64,000 nt of DNA from Acidobacteria bacterium Ga0077551 (GTDB taxonomy: Bacteria > Pseudomonadota > Alphaproteobacteria > Caulobacterales > Hyphomonadaceae), in NCBI GenBank assembly GCA_001464545.1, contig LNFC01000009.1:51826-115825 (forward strand). The letters run 5' to 3'. Under the pieces are notes generated by a model. It was not told where the DNA came from and did no database searches. It saw nothing but the letters and a program-made list of their open reading frames with translations. The position numbers were made by a program, and so were the translations under genes. This document shows, piece by piece, positions 25,305 through 34,721 of this stretch (position 1 is the first letter of the stretch; each line of letters begins with the position of its first letter).

Positions 25305-26150
25305 ATGAGCATCGTCACCCACAAGGCCTCCGGCTGGTCGATTGGCGCCGGCAAGCCGCTCGCCGTGCTCGCCGGCCTGAACGTGCTGGAGGACGAGGGT
25401 CTCGCATTCGAGGTTGCAACCGAACTCAAGCGTATCTGTTCCAGTCTCGGTTTGCCTTACGTTTTCAAAGCAAGTTTCGACAAGGCGAACCGATCTTCTA
25501 TCAAGTCCTATCGCGGTCCCGGCATGGACGGCCTGAAGATCCTGGCGAAGGTGAAATCGAAACTGGGCGTACCCATTGTCACCGACCTGCACGAGGTGGC
25601 CCAGGCCGAACCGGTTGCCGAAGTCGCCGACATCCTCCAGCTCCCCGCCTTCCTCGTGCGCCAGACCGATCTGGTGGTCGCGGTCGCAGAGGCCGCGGCG
25701 AAACACGGCGCGCTGATCCAGGCCAAGAAGGCCCAGTTCATGGCGCCGTGGGACGCGAAGAACATCCTCACCAAGATCGCGGAAGTCGCGCCGGATGTCG
25801 GCGTCATCCTGTGCGAGCGCGGCGTGAGCTTTGGCTACAACAACCTGATCGTCGACATGCTGGCGATCCCCGAGATGAAGAAACTGGGCGTGCCGGTCAC
25901 CATCGATGCGACCCACGCGGTGCAGCTGCCGGGCGCTGACCCGCGCACGGGCGGGGCCTCCACCGGCGGGCGGCGTGACGGCGTGGCTATCATCGCGAAG
26001 TCGGCTGTCGCCGCAGGCGCGGACGGCGTGTTCCTCGAATTCCACACCGACCCGGACAAGGCTCTGTGCGATGCGCCGAGCTGCCTCGCGCTGTCGGGCG
26101 CGGAAGAGTTGCTGAAAACCCTCAAAGCCCTGCATGAGGCGGTCAACTGA
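25305..26150 (+). CDS. kdsA: 3-deoxy-D-manno-octulosonate-8-phosphate synthase
   Basis: This 281-residue KDO-8-P synthase condenses arabinose-5-phosphate with phosphoenolpyruvate for the LPS inner core. Visible segments are the substrate loop [57 protein letters not shown] and [17 protein letters not shown] precedes the ATG. kdsD, which makes its substrate, lies at 34722. The 3' end overlaps the next gene's presumed CTG start by 4 bases. Confidence 0.97.
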   Translation: MSIVTHKASGWSIGAGKPLAVLAGLNVLEDEGLAFEVATELKRICSSLGLPYVFKASFDKANRSSIKSYRGPGMDGLKILAKVKSKLGVPIVTDLHEVAQAEPVAEVADILQLPAFLVRQTDLVVAVAEAAAKHGALIQAKKAQFMAPWDAKNILTKIAEVAPDVGVILCERGVSFGYNNLIVDMLAIPEMKKLGVPVTIDATHAVQLPGADPRTGGASTGGRRDGVAIIAKSAVAAGADGVFLEFHTDPDKALCDAPSCLALSGAEELLKTLKALHEAVN

Positions 26151-26689
26151 AAATCATCCTCCTCAACAAGCCCTTCAACGTGCTTTCTCAGTTCACGGAT
26201 GAAGGCAGCGGCAAGCGCACGCTGAAGGAGTTCGTGCCGGTGCCGGATGTCTATCCGGCCGGCCGTCTCGACTATGATTCCGAAGGCCTCGTCGTGCTGA
26301 CCGACAGCGGCCCGCTGCAGGCGCGTATCAGCGACCCGAAGCACAGCCTCGCAAAGACCTACTGGGCGCAGGTGGAAGGCATTCCGGACGAGGCGGCCCT
26401 TAACGCGCTCGCGACCGGTGTGGAACTGAAGGACGGGATGACCCGCCCGGCCAAGGTCCGCGCGCTGCCGGAGCCGGACAATATCTGGCCGCGAGACCCG
26501 CCGATCCGCTTCCGCAAGTCGGTGGCGGACAGCTGGATCGAACTGAAGATCACCGAGGGACGTAACCGCCAGGTGCGCCGCATGACGGCCGCCGTGGGCC
26601 ACCCCACGCTGCGCCTGATCCGCGTCCAGGTCGGTGAATGGACCCTTGAAGGCCTCGCCCCCGGCGAAATCCGTTTCGCCAAGGGCTGA
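26147..26689 (+). CDS. rluE: RluE-type 23S rRNA pseudouridine synthase, apparent CTG start
   Basis: This RsuA/RluE-family pseudouridine synthase of about 180 residues has the catalytic motif [15 protein letters not shown] (Asp in RLD) plus [11 protein letters not shown] and [23 protein letters not shown]. The family N-terminus [15 protein letters not shown] is encoded in frame only from 26147. No ATG, GTG or TTG exists between the upstream in-frame stop (26135) and that segment. CTG at 26147, overlapping the kdsA stop as CTGA, has GAGG at 26136-26139, 7 bases away. The first standard codon, GTG 26180, would delete the conserved NKP strand. No S4 domain is present, as in RluE. Confidence 0.88.
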   Translation: MKIILLNKPFNVLSQFTDEGSGKRTLKEFVPVPDVYPAGRLDYDSEGLVVLTDSGPLQARISDPKHSLAKTYWAQVEGIPDEAALNALATGVELKDGMTRPAKVRALPEPDNIWPRDPPIRFRKSVADSWIELKITEGRNRQVRRMTAAVGHPTLRLIRVQVGEWTLEGLAPGEIRFAKG

Positions 26690-26695
26690 CGCGCG

Positions 26696-27892
26696 TCAGC
26701 GCACCCAGGCTCCCGGCGCGTTCGTGCGGTAACCGAGCGCGGTGTAAGCCGCGTCGATCAGGCTCTGCCCGCGATCGTTGACCAGCAGGCCATTGCCCAT
26801 CTGGTTCATCGTGTAGCTGAAGGCGAGGCCGCATTCCGGATCGGCAAAGCCGATGGAGCCGCCGGCGCCGACATGGCCGAACGCCTTCTCGCCGATGACC
26901 GCGCTGGTGCCCGGGCCGAAGCCGCCGGCCCGGTTGTCCATCGATTTCATGAAGCCGGAGGCAAAGCGCGTCGGGATCAGAAGGGTCGCGTCGCGCTGCG
27001 TTGCGGTCGACACCATGCTCATCGCGGCGAGCCGGTCGGACGAGACCAGCTTGCCGGAATTCGTCGCAAGCTCCGTGTACCACGCCACCTGCCCGCGCGC
27101 GTTCGACAGCCCGCCGCCGCCGCCGATCTCGGCGGCCTGGCTCTTGCGGTCGTTGAAGTCCCAGCCGCCGCTGTTCATGAAACTCTTGTGCTGGATCGAG
27201 TCCGGTTCGGTCATCAGCTTGATCGCAAACTCCGAGGGCTGATCACCTGGCTTCGGCGCATATTGCCGGATCGGGGCAATGTGCACCTTCTCGCTTTCCG
27301 GCAGGCCGATCCAGAATTTCGCGCCGGTCTTCTCCGCCACTTCCTCGCGGAAGAAGGTGCCGAGCGACTTGCCGGAAACGCGGCGCACCAGCTCGCCGAC
27401 CGTCCAGCCGAAATTGATCATGTGATAGCCGTTGCGCGTGCCCACTTCCCAGAAGGCTTCCTCGTCCGCCATCCGGCCCACCATGTAGTTCCAGTCCGAA
27501 TAGCCGCCCGGCTTCACCGGTTCGCGCAGCGTCGGCAGCGCGCTCTCATGGTTCAGCATCATCTGGACGGTGGTCTTCTCTTTCCCGTTCCTGGCGAACT
27601 CGGGCCAGTACTCCTTCACCAGCGCCGCGGGGTTCAGCTGGCCCCGGTCGATCAGGATGTGCGCGCACAGCGCCACGGCCGCCTTGGTGCACGAGAAGAC
27701 GATGGAGATCGTGTCTTCCTGCCAGGGATCGTTCGTCTCCGGGTTCGCCATGCCGCCCCAGAGGTCCACGGCCGTCTGGCCGTTCACCGAAAGGCAGACG
27801 CTCGCGCCCACTTCGCCCCGCTCGGCGAGATTGCGCTCAAGCTCTTCCTTCACCTTCGCGAATTTCGGATCGCACTTGCCGTGAACTGCCAT
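26696..27892 (-). CDS. Serine hydrolase, class C beta-lactamase-like (EstB type)
   Basis: This 398-residue member of the beta-lactamase/esterase family (PF00144) has the nucleophile motif SCTK (IVFSCTKAAVAL) near residue 67, a YHMINFGW segment for the Tyr-x-Asn element, and a C-terminal HVGAGGSIGFADPE box corresponding to the KTG/HxG motif. There is no signal peptide, so it is a cytoplasmic esterase rather than a beta-lactamase. GGGAGG precedes ATG 27892. It is separated from clpA by the clpA terminator. Confidence 0.9.
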   Translation of the reverse strand: MAVHGKCDPKFAKVKEELERNLAERGEVGASVCLSVNGQTAVDLWGGMANPETNDPWQEDTISIVFSCTKAAVALCAHILIDRGQLNPAALVKEYWPEFARNGKEKTTVQMMLNHESALPTLREPVKPGGYSDWNYMVGRMADEEAFWEVGTRNGYHMINFGWTVGELVRRVSGKSLGTFFREEVAEKTGAKFWIGLPESEKVHIAPIRQYAPKPGDQPSEFAIKLMTEPDSIQHKSFMNSGGWDFNDRKSQAAEIGGGGGLSNARGQVAWYTELATNSGKLVSSDRLAAMSMVSTATQRDATLLIPTRFASGFMKSMDNRAGGFGPGTSAVIGEKAFGHVGAGGSIGFADPECGLAFSYTMNQMGNGLLVNDRGQSLIDAAYTALGYRTNAPGAWVR

Positions 27893-27948
27893 GATGTTCC
27901 CTCCCGGATTGGTCTTCGGGGCGACAATAGGCGCCGGCCCCGAAACGC

Positions 27949-27974
27949 AAAAGGGCTGCCGCACGGGCAGCCCT
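27949..27974 (-). terminator. Terminator downstream of clpA
   Basis: On the minus strand AGGGCTGCC pairs with GGCAGCCCT across a 5-base loop and is followed by TTTTGCG. It lies 28 bases past the clpA stop. Confidence 0.75.
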
Positions 27975-28001
27975 TCCGGGTAGTTGGAAAAATCGAAGGC
28001 C

Positions 28002-30317
28002 TTAAGCCGCCGGCTCCTCGGTTGCGTCCTTGGTCGCCTTCTTTTTCTTCGCGGGTTCCGCGAGGTACTTGAAGGTGAGCTCGTCCTTCTTGTCGTCGAG
28101 GCCGATCTTGACGAGGCCGCCCTTCATGAGCTTGCCGAAGAGGAGCTCCTCCGCCATCGGCTTCTTGACGAATTCCTGGATCGTCCGCGACAGCGGGCGC
28201 GCACCCATGTCGGGATCGAAGCCGCGTTTGGCGAGCCAGTCGCGCGCCGCCTTCGACACCTCGATGGCGACATTCCGATCTTCCAGCTGGACTTCCAGCT
28301 GGAGGATGAACTTTTCGACGACACGGTCGATGATCTCCGGCGTCAGGCCGCCGAAAGCGATCGTCGCGTCGAGACGGTTGCGGAATTCCGGCGTGAACAG
28401 GCGCTTCAGCGCCTCGCCCGACTCCTCGTCCTTCTTGCCGCGGCCGAAGCCGATGGAGTTCTTCGCTGCGTCCGACGCACCGGCGTTGGTCGTCATGATC
28501 AGGATCACGTTCCGGAAGTCGACCTTGCGGCCGTTGGCATCCGTCAGCGCGCCATTGTCCATCACCTGCAGCAGGATGTTGAACAGGTCCGGGTGGGCCT
28601 TCTCGATCTCGTCGAGCAGCAGCACGCAGTGCGGATGCTGGTCCACACCGTCCGTGAGCAGACCACCTTCATCATACCCGACATAGCCCGGAGGCGCGCC
28701 GATCAGACGGCTGACGGTATGGCGCTCCATGTATTCCGACATGTCGAAGCGCAGCATCTCGACGCCCATGATGGAGGCGAGCTGCTTGGCGACTTCGGTC
28801 TTGCCCACGCCGGTCGGGCCGGTGAACAGGTAGGAGCCGATCGGCTTGTTCGGCTCGCGCAGGCCAGCGCGGGCGAGCTTGATGGTGGCCGACAGCGCGA
28901 CGATGGCTTCGTCCTGGCCGAACACGACGCGCTTCAGGTCGCCTTCGAGCGATTTCAGCGAAGCGGCATCGTCCGAGGTCACCTGCTTGGGCGGAATGCG
29001 CGCGATCTTGGCGACGACCGCTTCGATGTCGCGGATGCCGACCTGTTTCTTGCGCTTCGGCGCGGGCAGCAGCCACTGGGCGGCCCCGGCTTCGTCGATC
29101 ACGTCGATCGCCTTGTCCGGCAGCTTGCGGTCCGTGATGTACCGGTCCGACAGTTCCACCGCCGCCTTGATGGCGTCGTTCGTGTACTTGAGCCCGTGGA
29201 AATCCTCGAACTTCGATTTCAGACCCGTGAGGATCTTGATCGTGTCGGGCACGGTCGGCTCCACCACATCGATCTTGCGGAACCGGCGCGACAGCGCGCG
29301 GTCCTTCTCGAAGTGCTGCTTGTATTCCTTGAAGGTGGTCGAGCCCATGCAGCGCAGGCCGCCGGACTGGAGCGCGGGCTTCAGGAGGTTCGACGCATCC
29401 ATCGCGCCGCCGCTGGTCGCGCCGGCGCCGATGATCGTGTGGATCTCGTCGATGAACAGGATCGCTTTTTCCTGCTGCTCGAGTTCCTTCATCACTGACT
29501 TGAGGCGCTCCTCGAAGTCGCCGCGATAGCGCGTACCGGCCAGCAGGGCGCCCATGTCGAGCGACCAGATGATGGCGTCGTCCAGGATTTCCGGCGCTTC
29601 GCCGTCCACGATGCGTTTGGCGAGGCCTTCAGCGATGGCGGTCTTTCCGACGCCGGGGTCGCCGACGAGGATCGGGTTATTCTTGTTGCGGCGGCACAGC
29701 ACCTCGATGCAGCGGTTCACTTCCATGTCGCGGCCGATCAGCGGGTCGATCTTGCCGGCCCGGGCGCGCGCATTGAGGTTCACGCAATAGGTGTCGAGCG
29801 CTTCATGGCCCTGCTTCACAGGTTCTTCCTCGGAGGATTCGGCGCCGCGCGGCGTGGACGGCCGCGACATGCCGGGTTGCTTCGCCACACCGTGCGAGAT
29901 GTAGTTGACCGCGTCATAACGCGTCATGTCCTGCTCCTGCAGGAAGTAGGCGGCATGGCTTTCGCGCTCGGAAAAGATCGACACGAGCACGTTGGCGCCG
30001 GTCACTTCCTCGCGGCCCGAGCTTTCGACATGCAGGATCGCGCGCTGCACGACGCGCTGGAACGCGGCCGTCGGCTGCACGCGGCCATCGCTGCCGTCGA
30101 CGATGAGGCTCGAAAGCTCCTCATCGATATAACGCGTCAGGTCGGTGCGCAGCTCTTCGATATTGACCTTGCAGGCGCCCATCACATCGCGCGCATGCTC
30201 GTCCTCGGTGAGGGCCAGCAGCAGGTGCTCGAGCGTGGCGTACTCGTGGTCGCGTTCGGACGCGAGCGAGAGGGCCTTTTCAAGAGCGGTTTCGAGTGAG
30301 GTGGAGAGACGGGGCAA
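28002..30317 (-). CDS. clpA: ATP-dependent Clp protease ATP-binding subunit ClpA
   Basis: This 771-residue AAA+ unfoldase has an N-terminal ClpN repeat domain (about 1-145), AAA domain 1 with Walker A GDPGVGKTA and Walker B AILFIDEIHT, and AAA domain 2 with GPTGVGKTE and CVLLLDEIEKAHPD. An IGFG tripeptide-type ClpP-binding loop is present (NSIGFGRG). The C-terminal tail is Lys-rich (KKKKATKDATEE). ClpA feeds proteins to ClpP. It follows clpS in the same direction, the usual pairing. ClpAP and ClpXP are central to cell-cycle proteolysis in this order. Confidence 0.97.
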   Translation of the reverse strand: MPRLSTSLETALEKALSLASERDHEYATLEHLLLALTEDEHARDVMGACKVNIEELRTDLTRYIDEELSSLIVDGSDGRVQPTAAFQRVVQRAILHVESSGREEVTGANVLVSIFSERESHAAYFLQEQDMTRYDAVNYISHGVAKQPGMSRPSTPRGAESSEEEPVKQGHEALDTYCVNLNARARAGKIDPLIGRDMEVNRCIEVLCRRNKNNPILVGDPGVGKTAIAEGLAKRIVDGEAPEILDDAIIWSLDMGALLAGTRYRGDFEERLKSVMKELEQQEKAILFIDEIHTIIGAGATSGGAMDASNLLKPALQSGGLRCMGSTTFKEYKQHFEKDRALSRRFRKIDVVEPTVPDTIKILTGLKSKFEDFHGLKYTNDAIKAAVELSDRYITDRKLPDKAIDVIDEAGAAQWLLPAPKRKKQVGIRDIEAVVAKIARIPPKQVTSDDAASLKSLEGDLKRVVFGQDEAIVALSATIKLARAGLREPNKPIGSYLFTGPTGVGKTEVAKQLASIMGVEMLRFDMSEYMERHTVSRLIGAPPGYVGYDEGGLLTDGVDQHPHCVLLLDEIEKAHPDLFNILLQVMDNGALTDANGRKVDFRNVILIMTTNAGASDAAKNSIGFGRGKKDEESGEALKRLFTPEFRNRLDATIAFGGLTPEIIDRVVEKFILQLEVQLEDRNVAIEVSKAARDWLAKRGFDPDMGARPLSRTIQEFVKKPMAEELLFGKLMKGGLVKIGLDDKKDELTFKYLAEPAKKKKATKDATEEPAA

Positions 30318-30375
30318 GGTGTGAGCCTTTTCGAAGGTCGTGTTACTAGGAGGCGTTGGTATTCATATGGGTAGT

Positions 30376-30759
30376 CTAGTCCTCTTTCTCCATGACGCAC
30401 TGGAGAGGATGTTCATGACGCCGGGCAAGGTCCAGCACCTGGGCTACCTTGGTCTCGGCAACCTCGTATGTATAGACCCCGCACAGCCCGACGCCCTTTT
30501 GATGCACATGCAGCATGATCCGGGTCGCTTGCTCGCGCGAACGGTTGAAAAAACGCTCAAGCACGAACACGACGAATTCCATTGGCGTGTAATCATCGTT
30601 CAGGAGGAGCACGCGGTAGAGCGAAGGCTTCTTGGTCTTGATGCGGGTTTCCGTGGCCAGGTCGAAACCCGTGCCGCCGTCTTCGCCCGGCGCGCCGCCG
30701 CCCGGGGCGCCCGGCGCCGGCGGGCCCGCCATACGGACCGGGTCAAACACGCTGCTCAT
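30376..30759 (-). CDS. clpS: ClpS adaptor for N-degron recognition
   Basis: This 127-residue ClpS has a flexible Gly/Pro-rich N-terminal tail and the conserved core [25 protein letters not shown]. That core carries the N-end rule pocket residues NDD and M, followed by [23 protein letters not shown]. It delivers proteins with destabilising N-termini to ClpA, encoded 58 bases downstream. Start 30759 keeps the usual tail length; an upstream in-frame start adds 25 odd residues. Confidence 0.96.
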   Translation of the reverse strand: MSSVFDPVRMAGPPAPGAPGGGAPGEDGGTGFDLATETRIKTKKPSLYRVLLLNDDYTPMEFVVFVLERFFNRSREQATRIMLHVHQKGVGLCGVYTYEVAETKVAQVLDLARRHEHPLQCVMEKED

Positions 30760-30830
30760 GGGTGACAAGATATACCTTCCTGCACGAGATTGAAGATGCA
30801 ATTGGCGTCTGAACACAGCTATGCCCGCTT

Positions 30831-31232
30831 TCAAGGCGTCAGCAGGGCAGCGGAAAACGCGTCCAGCCGTTTGCGGTTGGCGCCAAGATCGGAATATCCG
30901 ACGCGTGACCTAGAGTAAGCCGCGAAGGTGGATTTCTCAGGCTGCCCGGCCACCGGCAAGACTACGACATCGACATCATCCTTGAACCGCATGATCGCCG
31001 AGGTCGCGACAAAGTTCAGCCGCATGGTCGCGGCGTCCTGTGAGCCGAGCTGCCATTCGCGGCGCTCGCCGATCAGGCGAAGCGCGCGCATGTAGAGTTC
31101 GCTGGGCCGCGCGTCATAGATCGGCGCGGCACCGTCCGCCTCGGCGGACGCGGCAAAGCCCGGCGGCGCGAGCAGCGCGGTGTTCGGGCTGCCGGGGCGT
31201 ACAAGCGTCTTGAAGTTGGTGAAGTCCGGCAT
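30831..31232 (-). CDS. DUF1499 family protein
   Basis: This 133-residue protein carries the DUF1499 signature: [21 protein letters not shown] followed by [26 protein letters not shown]. The family fold is a small alpha/beta domain without known activity, often near lipid or cell-envelope genes. No signal or membrane segment is seen, so this short version is probably cytoplasmic. It starts 20 bases after the TPR gene and is probably co-transcribed with it. Confidence 0.9.
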   Translation of the reverse strand: MPDFTNFKTLVRPGSPNTALLAPPGFAASAEADGAAPIYDARPSELYMRALRLIGERREWQLGSQDAATMRLNFVATSAIMRFKDDVDVVVLPVAGQPEKSTFAAYSRSRVGYSDLGANRKRLDAFSAALLTP

Positions 31233-31252
31233 CGAGGCAATCCTGTCTCTGG

Positions 31253-32572
31253 TCAGTGCGCGCGCAAACCGGCGCGGCGGGCGAAGGCGATATTGACGCG
31301 GCTCTCCGGCCGCAGCGCGAGACGTTCCAGAACAAGCGCCCGCGCGAGCGGCGTGACCTTACCGCGGATTGCGGCGTCGGTCAGCGTCCAGTCGATCACG
31401 TCGCGCTGCGCATGGCTGCCACCGAACGTGCCCGCTATCTGGCGTGCCCACAGCAAGGGATCAATGGCTGCCTCGAAGTCTGCGCTGTCATAGGCCAGCA
31501 GGCCGTCGATAATCGGCGCGCCGGTATCGCGCATCCAGCGGTTCATCTCGCTGCGCTCGCTGCCGGATCGCGCGATCTTCAACAGGTCCGTCGCCTCGCT
31601 GCGGCGACCGGCGCCGATATAAGCGAGCGCGGCGTGCACATCGTTGAAGGGATAGCATTTTCCGTCCGCGTGCTGGGTCCAGGTATCGGCCAGCTCGTCC
31701 CACCGGTCGCCCACGTCGATGCCGAGAATCTGCAGCCGCCAGAGCAGCGCCGAGGCATCCACCAGGTTCTGCGCCACAGTGCTCGCCTCGCCGCGCACCT
31801 CTTCGTCGTAGAGCGCCAGCGCGGCATCAGGCTCGCCCAGTTCGAGATGGCAGAGCGCGAGGTGCCACCAGTTGTGGACCTTCAGGAAATTGTCCGGCTG
31901 CGCCCAGTGCGCCCGGCGTTTCAGAATGAAGTCGCGGCCCTCGGCGGCCCGGCCCTGCATTTCCAGCACATGCGCCACGGCATGGTGCGCCCAGCTGTCA
32001 TCGGGGTCGGCTTCCAGCGCCTTCATCCCGGCGGCCTCGGCGCGGTGGTAGTCGCCCATCTCTTCAAGGCCGAAGGCGAGCATGCCCAAAAGGTGCGAGC
32101 GTCCCGGCACGCCGTCCCAGGCCGGCAGCGCCCGCGAAATCCGGTCGCGCAGGTTGCGTGCATTGGCGGTGAGGAAGTCCACCTGGTGGCCGGCCAGCAG
32201 GCCGATCAGGTCGCACGGGTAGGCCGCGTTGTGCAGGTCGAGCGCCCTTGCCGCGAGGGTCCATTCGGTCAGTGACGCGGTCTGCAGCGCCTCGAGATGG
32301 CTTTCCTCGCGCGGGCCCTTCGGCATGCCGGCCAGGTCTTCCACCATCCGCCGCGCCAGCGCCGTGGCCTGCGGCTCCGTCGACATCGCGTAGATCCAGG
32401 CCTTGGCGATCAACGCCATCGAGAAATCCGGAGAGTCGGCTAGCGCTTCCCGGAGCGGCTCCACCGGATCGCCGCAGAAATGCGCAAACCGGCTGATCGC
32501 GAGGTCAAAAAGCTCCGCCGCCCGGGGCGAAGCCCCCGTCAGTTCTCCCCCTTGCCGGTCGCGAATCGTCAT
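31253..32572 (-). CDS. TTC38-like tetratricopeptide protein
   Basis: This 439-residue helical-repeat protein resembles the TTC38 family. FDLAISRFAHFCGDPVEPLREAL near the start and HAVAHVLEMQGRAAEGRDFI, NWWHLALCHLELGEPDAALALYDEE and DVHAALAYIGAGR are its recognisable repeats. It has no signal peptide. The family's role is unknown; it is likely a protein-binding scaffold. ATG 32572 is preferred (GGGAG 8 bases upstream) over ATG 32605, which lacks a site. Confidence 0.87.
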   Translation of the reverse strand: MTIRDRQGGELTGASPRAAELFDLAISRFAHFCGDPVEPLREALADSPDFSMALIAKAWIYAMSTEPQATALARRMVEDLAGMPKGPREESHLEALQTASLTEWTLAARALDLHNAAYPCDLIGLLAGHQVDFLTANARNLRDRISRALPAWDGVPGRSHLLGMLAFGLEEMGDYHRAEAAGMKALEADPDDSWAHHAVAHVLEMQGRAAEGRDFILKRRAHWAQPDNFLKVHNWWHLALCHLELGEPDAALALYDEEVRGEASTVAQNLVDASALLWRLQILGIDVGDRWDELADTWTQHADGKCYPFNDVHAALAYIGAGRRSEATDLLKIARSGSERSEMNRWMRDTGAPIIDGLLAYDSADFEAAIDPLLWARQIAGTFGGSHAQRDVIDWTLTDAAIRGKVTPLARALVLERLALRPESRVNIAFARRAGLRAH

Positions 32573-32656
32573 CGCCTGGCTCCCGCCCGCGTCGCCAGAT
32601 TGCATTGTGTGACCATGGGGCCCGAGTCGCAAGCGGCGCGCAGGGCCCATCGCAAC

Positions 32657-32688
32657 GAAAAAGGGCTGGACAAAAAAGGTCCAGCCCT
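32657..32688 (-). terminator. Terminator downstream of the phasin gene
   Basis: On the minus strand AGGGCTGGAC pairs perfectly with GTCCAGCCCT around a T-rich loop and is followed by TTTTTCG. It is placed 61 bases past the phasin stop. Confidence 0.85.
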
Positions 32689-32748
32689 GAAACTCTACGC
32701 GTACACTCTACTGCCGGCCGGGTCCGAAAACCCTGCCAGGTGCCGAGA

Positions 32749-33165
32749 TTACTTAGCGAAGGAAGCCATATACGGTTTCGCGGCATTGCGCCATGCGCTG
32801 ACGCAAAGCTCGGTCTGGGCCGACATTTCCGTCGTGAGGGCCGAGAACATCGATTTCGCGAACGCCGACTGGAGCTCGAACATCTCGCGCGGGTCGCGGA
32901 CGTTGGCGAGGGTCTGGCCCAGCTCGACGCTCTGTTCCATGGCCTGGGTCATGAACGTCATGTTGCGGGTGCCGATCTCGCGCAGCACTTCGGTCGAGGC
33001 GACCGCGCTGTCGGTGAGGGCTTTGACGCCGCCTTCAGCCATGCCGGTGAACTTGCCGGCAAAATCGGTCATCTGGTCCATGCCAGCTTCGATTTGCTTG
33101 GTGGTTGCGGTGTTGGGGCGGGCTTCCGCTTTGGCGCGGGCCGTCGATGCAGTGGTCTTGGCCAT
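32749..33165 (-). CDS. Phasin family protein
   Basis: This 138-residue amphipathic helical protein is a phasin, coating polyhydroxyalkanoate granules. After an Ala/Thr/Lys-rich start come typical heptad-like helices (QIEAGMDQMTDFAGKFTG, GVKALTDSAVASTEVLREIG) and the phasin signature NVRDPREMFELQSAFAKSMF. Start 33165 follows AAGGA at 8 bases. The divergent upstream region has TGC/GCA-rich sequence (around 33230-33250) that could bind a PhaR-type repressor, an inference I could not verify. It suggests that the organism stores PHA. Confidence 0.93.
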   Translation of the reverse strand: MAKTTASTARAKAEARPNTATTKQIEAGMDQMTDFAGKFTGMAEGGVKALTDSAVASTEVLREIGTRNMTFMTQAMEQSVELGQTLANVRDPREMFELQSAFAKSMFSALTTEMSAQTELCVSAWRNAAKPYMASFAK

Positions 33166-33397
33166 GGGAGGAATCCTTCTTCTTGTAAGGTGTGCTCTGG
33201 ATAACACACTCGCCTCGCAGATGCAATAAATATTGTGCGCTGCAACATTAAGCATTTGGCGTTCGAATTGCATGCAACCCGGGCCGGTTACAAAACTGTC
33301 AGCGGACAGGCTGCGTTAAGGTGTGGTCAACTGGTTTGTCCGATTCTAGTGTTTGCTCGGGTCGTCCGGGGTTTTGCGTATTTGGAGGTTGCCATTC

Positions 33398-34630
33398 ATG
33401 GCGCTGCTCAACCTTTCCTTGGCTCGTCTCGCGGCCCTGTCGGTTGCCGTTGGGTCAACCTCCTTGCTGGTTGCCCAGACTGCCACGGCTGAAAAGTACG
33501 CGGCGCTGGTCATGGACGCCGACACCAACGAAATCCTGCACTCCCGCAACGCCGACGACGCCCGCTATCCGGCTTCGCTCACGAAGGTGATGACCCTTTA
33601 CCTTCTGTTTGACGCGATCAATGCCGGCGAAGTCAGCCTGACCGACAAGATGACGGTTTCCCGCAACGCCGCGGCCCAACCGCCCTCGAACCTCAAGCTG
33701 AAGGCCGGATCCAAGATCAAGGTCGAGGATGCCATCCTCGCCCTGGTCACGAAGTCCGCCAACGACGTAGCCGTCGTCGTCGCCGAGCATCTCGGCGGTA
33801 CCGAGAAGAAGTTCGCGGTGCAGATGACCGAGAAGGCACGCGACCTCGGCCTGAACGACACGACCTTCAAGAACGCCTCGGGCCTGCCGAACACCGCGCA
33901 GGTGACCACGGCGTATGATCTCGCCCTGCTCGCCGACGCCCTGCTCGAGCAGCATGGCCAGTACTACCACTATTTCGAGAACGAGAAGTTCTCCTGGGGC
34001 CGGATGGTTTACAGGAACCATAACGACCTCATCGGCGACGTGGACGGCGTGGACGGCATCAAGACCGGCTATACCCGCGCCTCCGGCTTCAACCTGATGA
34101 CCTCCGCCGAACGCGATGGCCACCGCGTCATCGCCGTCATGCTGGGCGGCGCCACCGCCAAGTCGCGCAACGCGCATGTGGAAGACCTCGTCGAAGCCGC
34201 CTTCGCCGCGCTCGGCGGCCCGGCTGACCCGACCTCGCCGCAGCTGCGCGGCACCACCACCTTCGCCTCCGTCCAGACCCCGGTGAACCCGAACGGCGCC
34301 GCAGAGCCGATGCTGAATGGCAAGCCGTTCAGCGCGTACAAGGCCGAGCCGATCAACCTGGCGCTCGCCGAAACCACCGAAGAGTCCATCACCGAAGACA
34401 TGATCATCGTCGAAGGGGACGCCGCCGAGGATCTCGCCTCGGTCCAGCCCTCGCCGGCCCTGCCCGCCCCGGGCGCCAGCTTCTCGGTCAGCGAGTACGA
34501 AGCCCGACAGACGGCGAATGCTGCCAGGGCTGCCGGCGTGACGGTCTCGGAATATGAGGCGCGCCAGAAAGAACGGGCCGCCAACGCTGCCCGGGTGGCC
34601 GAGTATACACTCCGCCAGACGCGCCGCTGA
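33398..34630 (+). CDS. D-alanyl-D-alanine carboxypeptidase (S11, DacA-like)
   Basis: This 410-residue penicillin-binding protein has a signal peptide ending near TATA and the three active-site motifs SLTK (PASLTKVM), SAN (VTKSANDVAV) and KTG (DGIKTGYTRASGFNL). It trims the terminal D-Ala of peptidoglycan stem peptides in the periplasm. The C-terminus lacks the usual PBP5 amphipathic anchor. Instead it has about 50 residues containing two copies of VSEYEARQ and a related AEYTLRQ, an Ala/Arg/Glu-rich tail of unknown function. GGAGG lies 9 bases before ATG 33398. Confidence 0.94.
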   Translation: MALLNLSLARLAALSVAVGSTSLLVAQTATAEKYAALVMDADTNEILHSRNADDARYPASLTKVMTLYLLFDAINAGEVSLTDKMTVSRNAAAQPPSNLKLKAGSKIKVEDAILALVTKSANDVAVVVAEHLGGTEKKFAVQMTEKARDLGLNDTTFKNASGLPNTAQVTTAYDLALLADALLEQHGQYYHYFENEKFSWGRMVYRNHNDLIGDVDGVDGIKTGYTRASGFNLMTSAERDGHRVIAVMLGGATAKSRNAHVEDLVEAAFAALGGPADPTSPQLRGTTTFASVQTPVNPNGAAEPMLNGKPFSAYKAEPINLALAETTEESITEDMIIVEGDAAEDLASVQPSPALPAPGASFSVSEYEARQTANAARAAGVTVSEYEARQKERAANAARVAEYTLRQTRR

Positions 34631-34721
34631 CCTTCCCGCCGCGCCCGGGGACTTGCCGAAGCCGCCCGGCTCCCGCACAACGCCGCTCGCTGTCCTGACC
34701 TGGCCCGGGAGCCGTTGAACC

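Noticed and set aside
27984..29498. 504-codon plus-strand open frame over clpA
   Set aside because: It is antisense to the well-conserved clpA gene; a long frame is expected from the high GC third-position bias.
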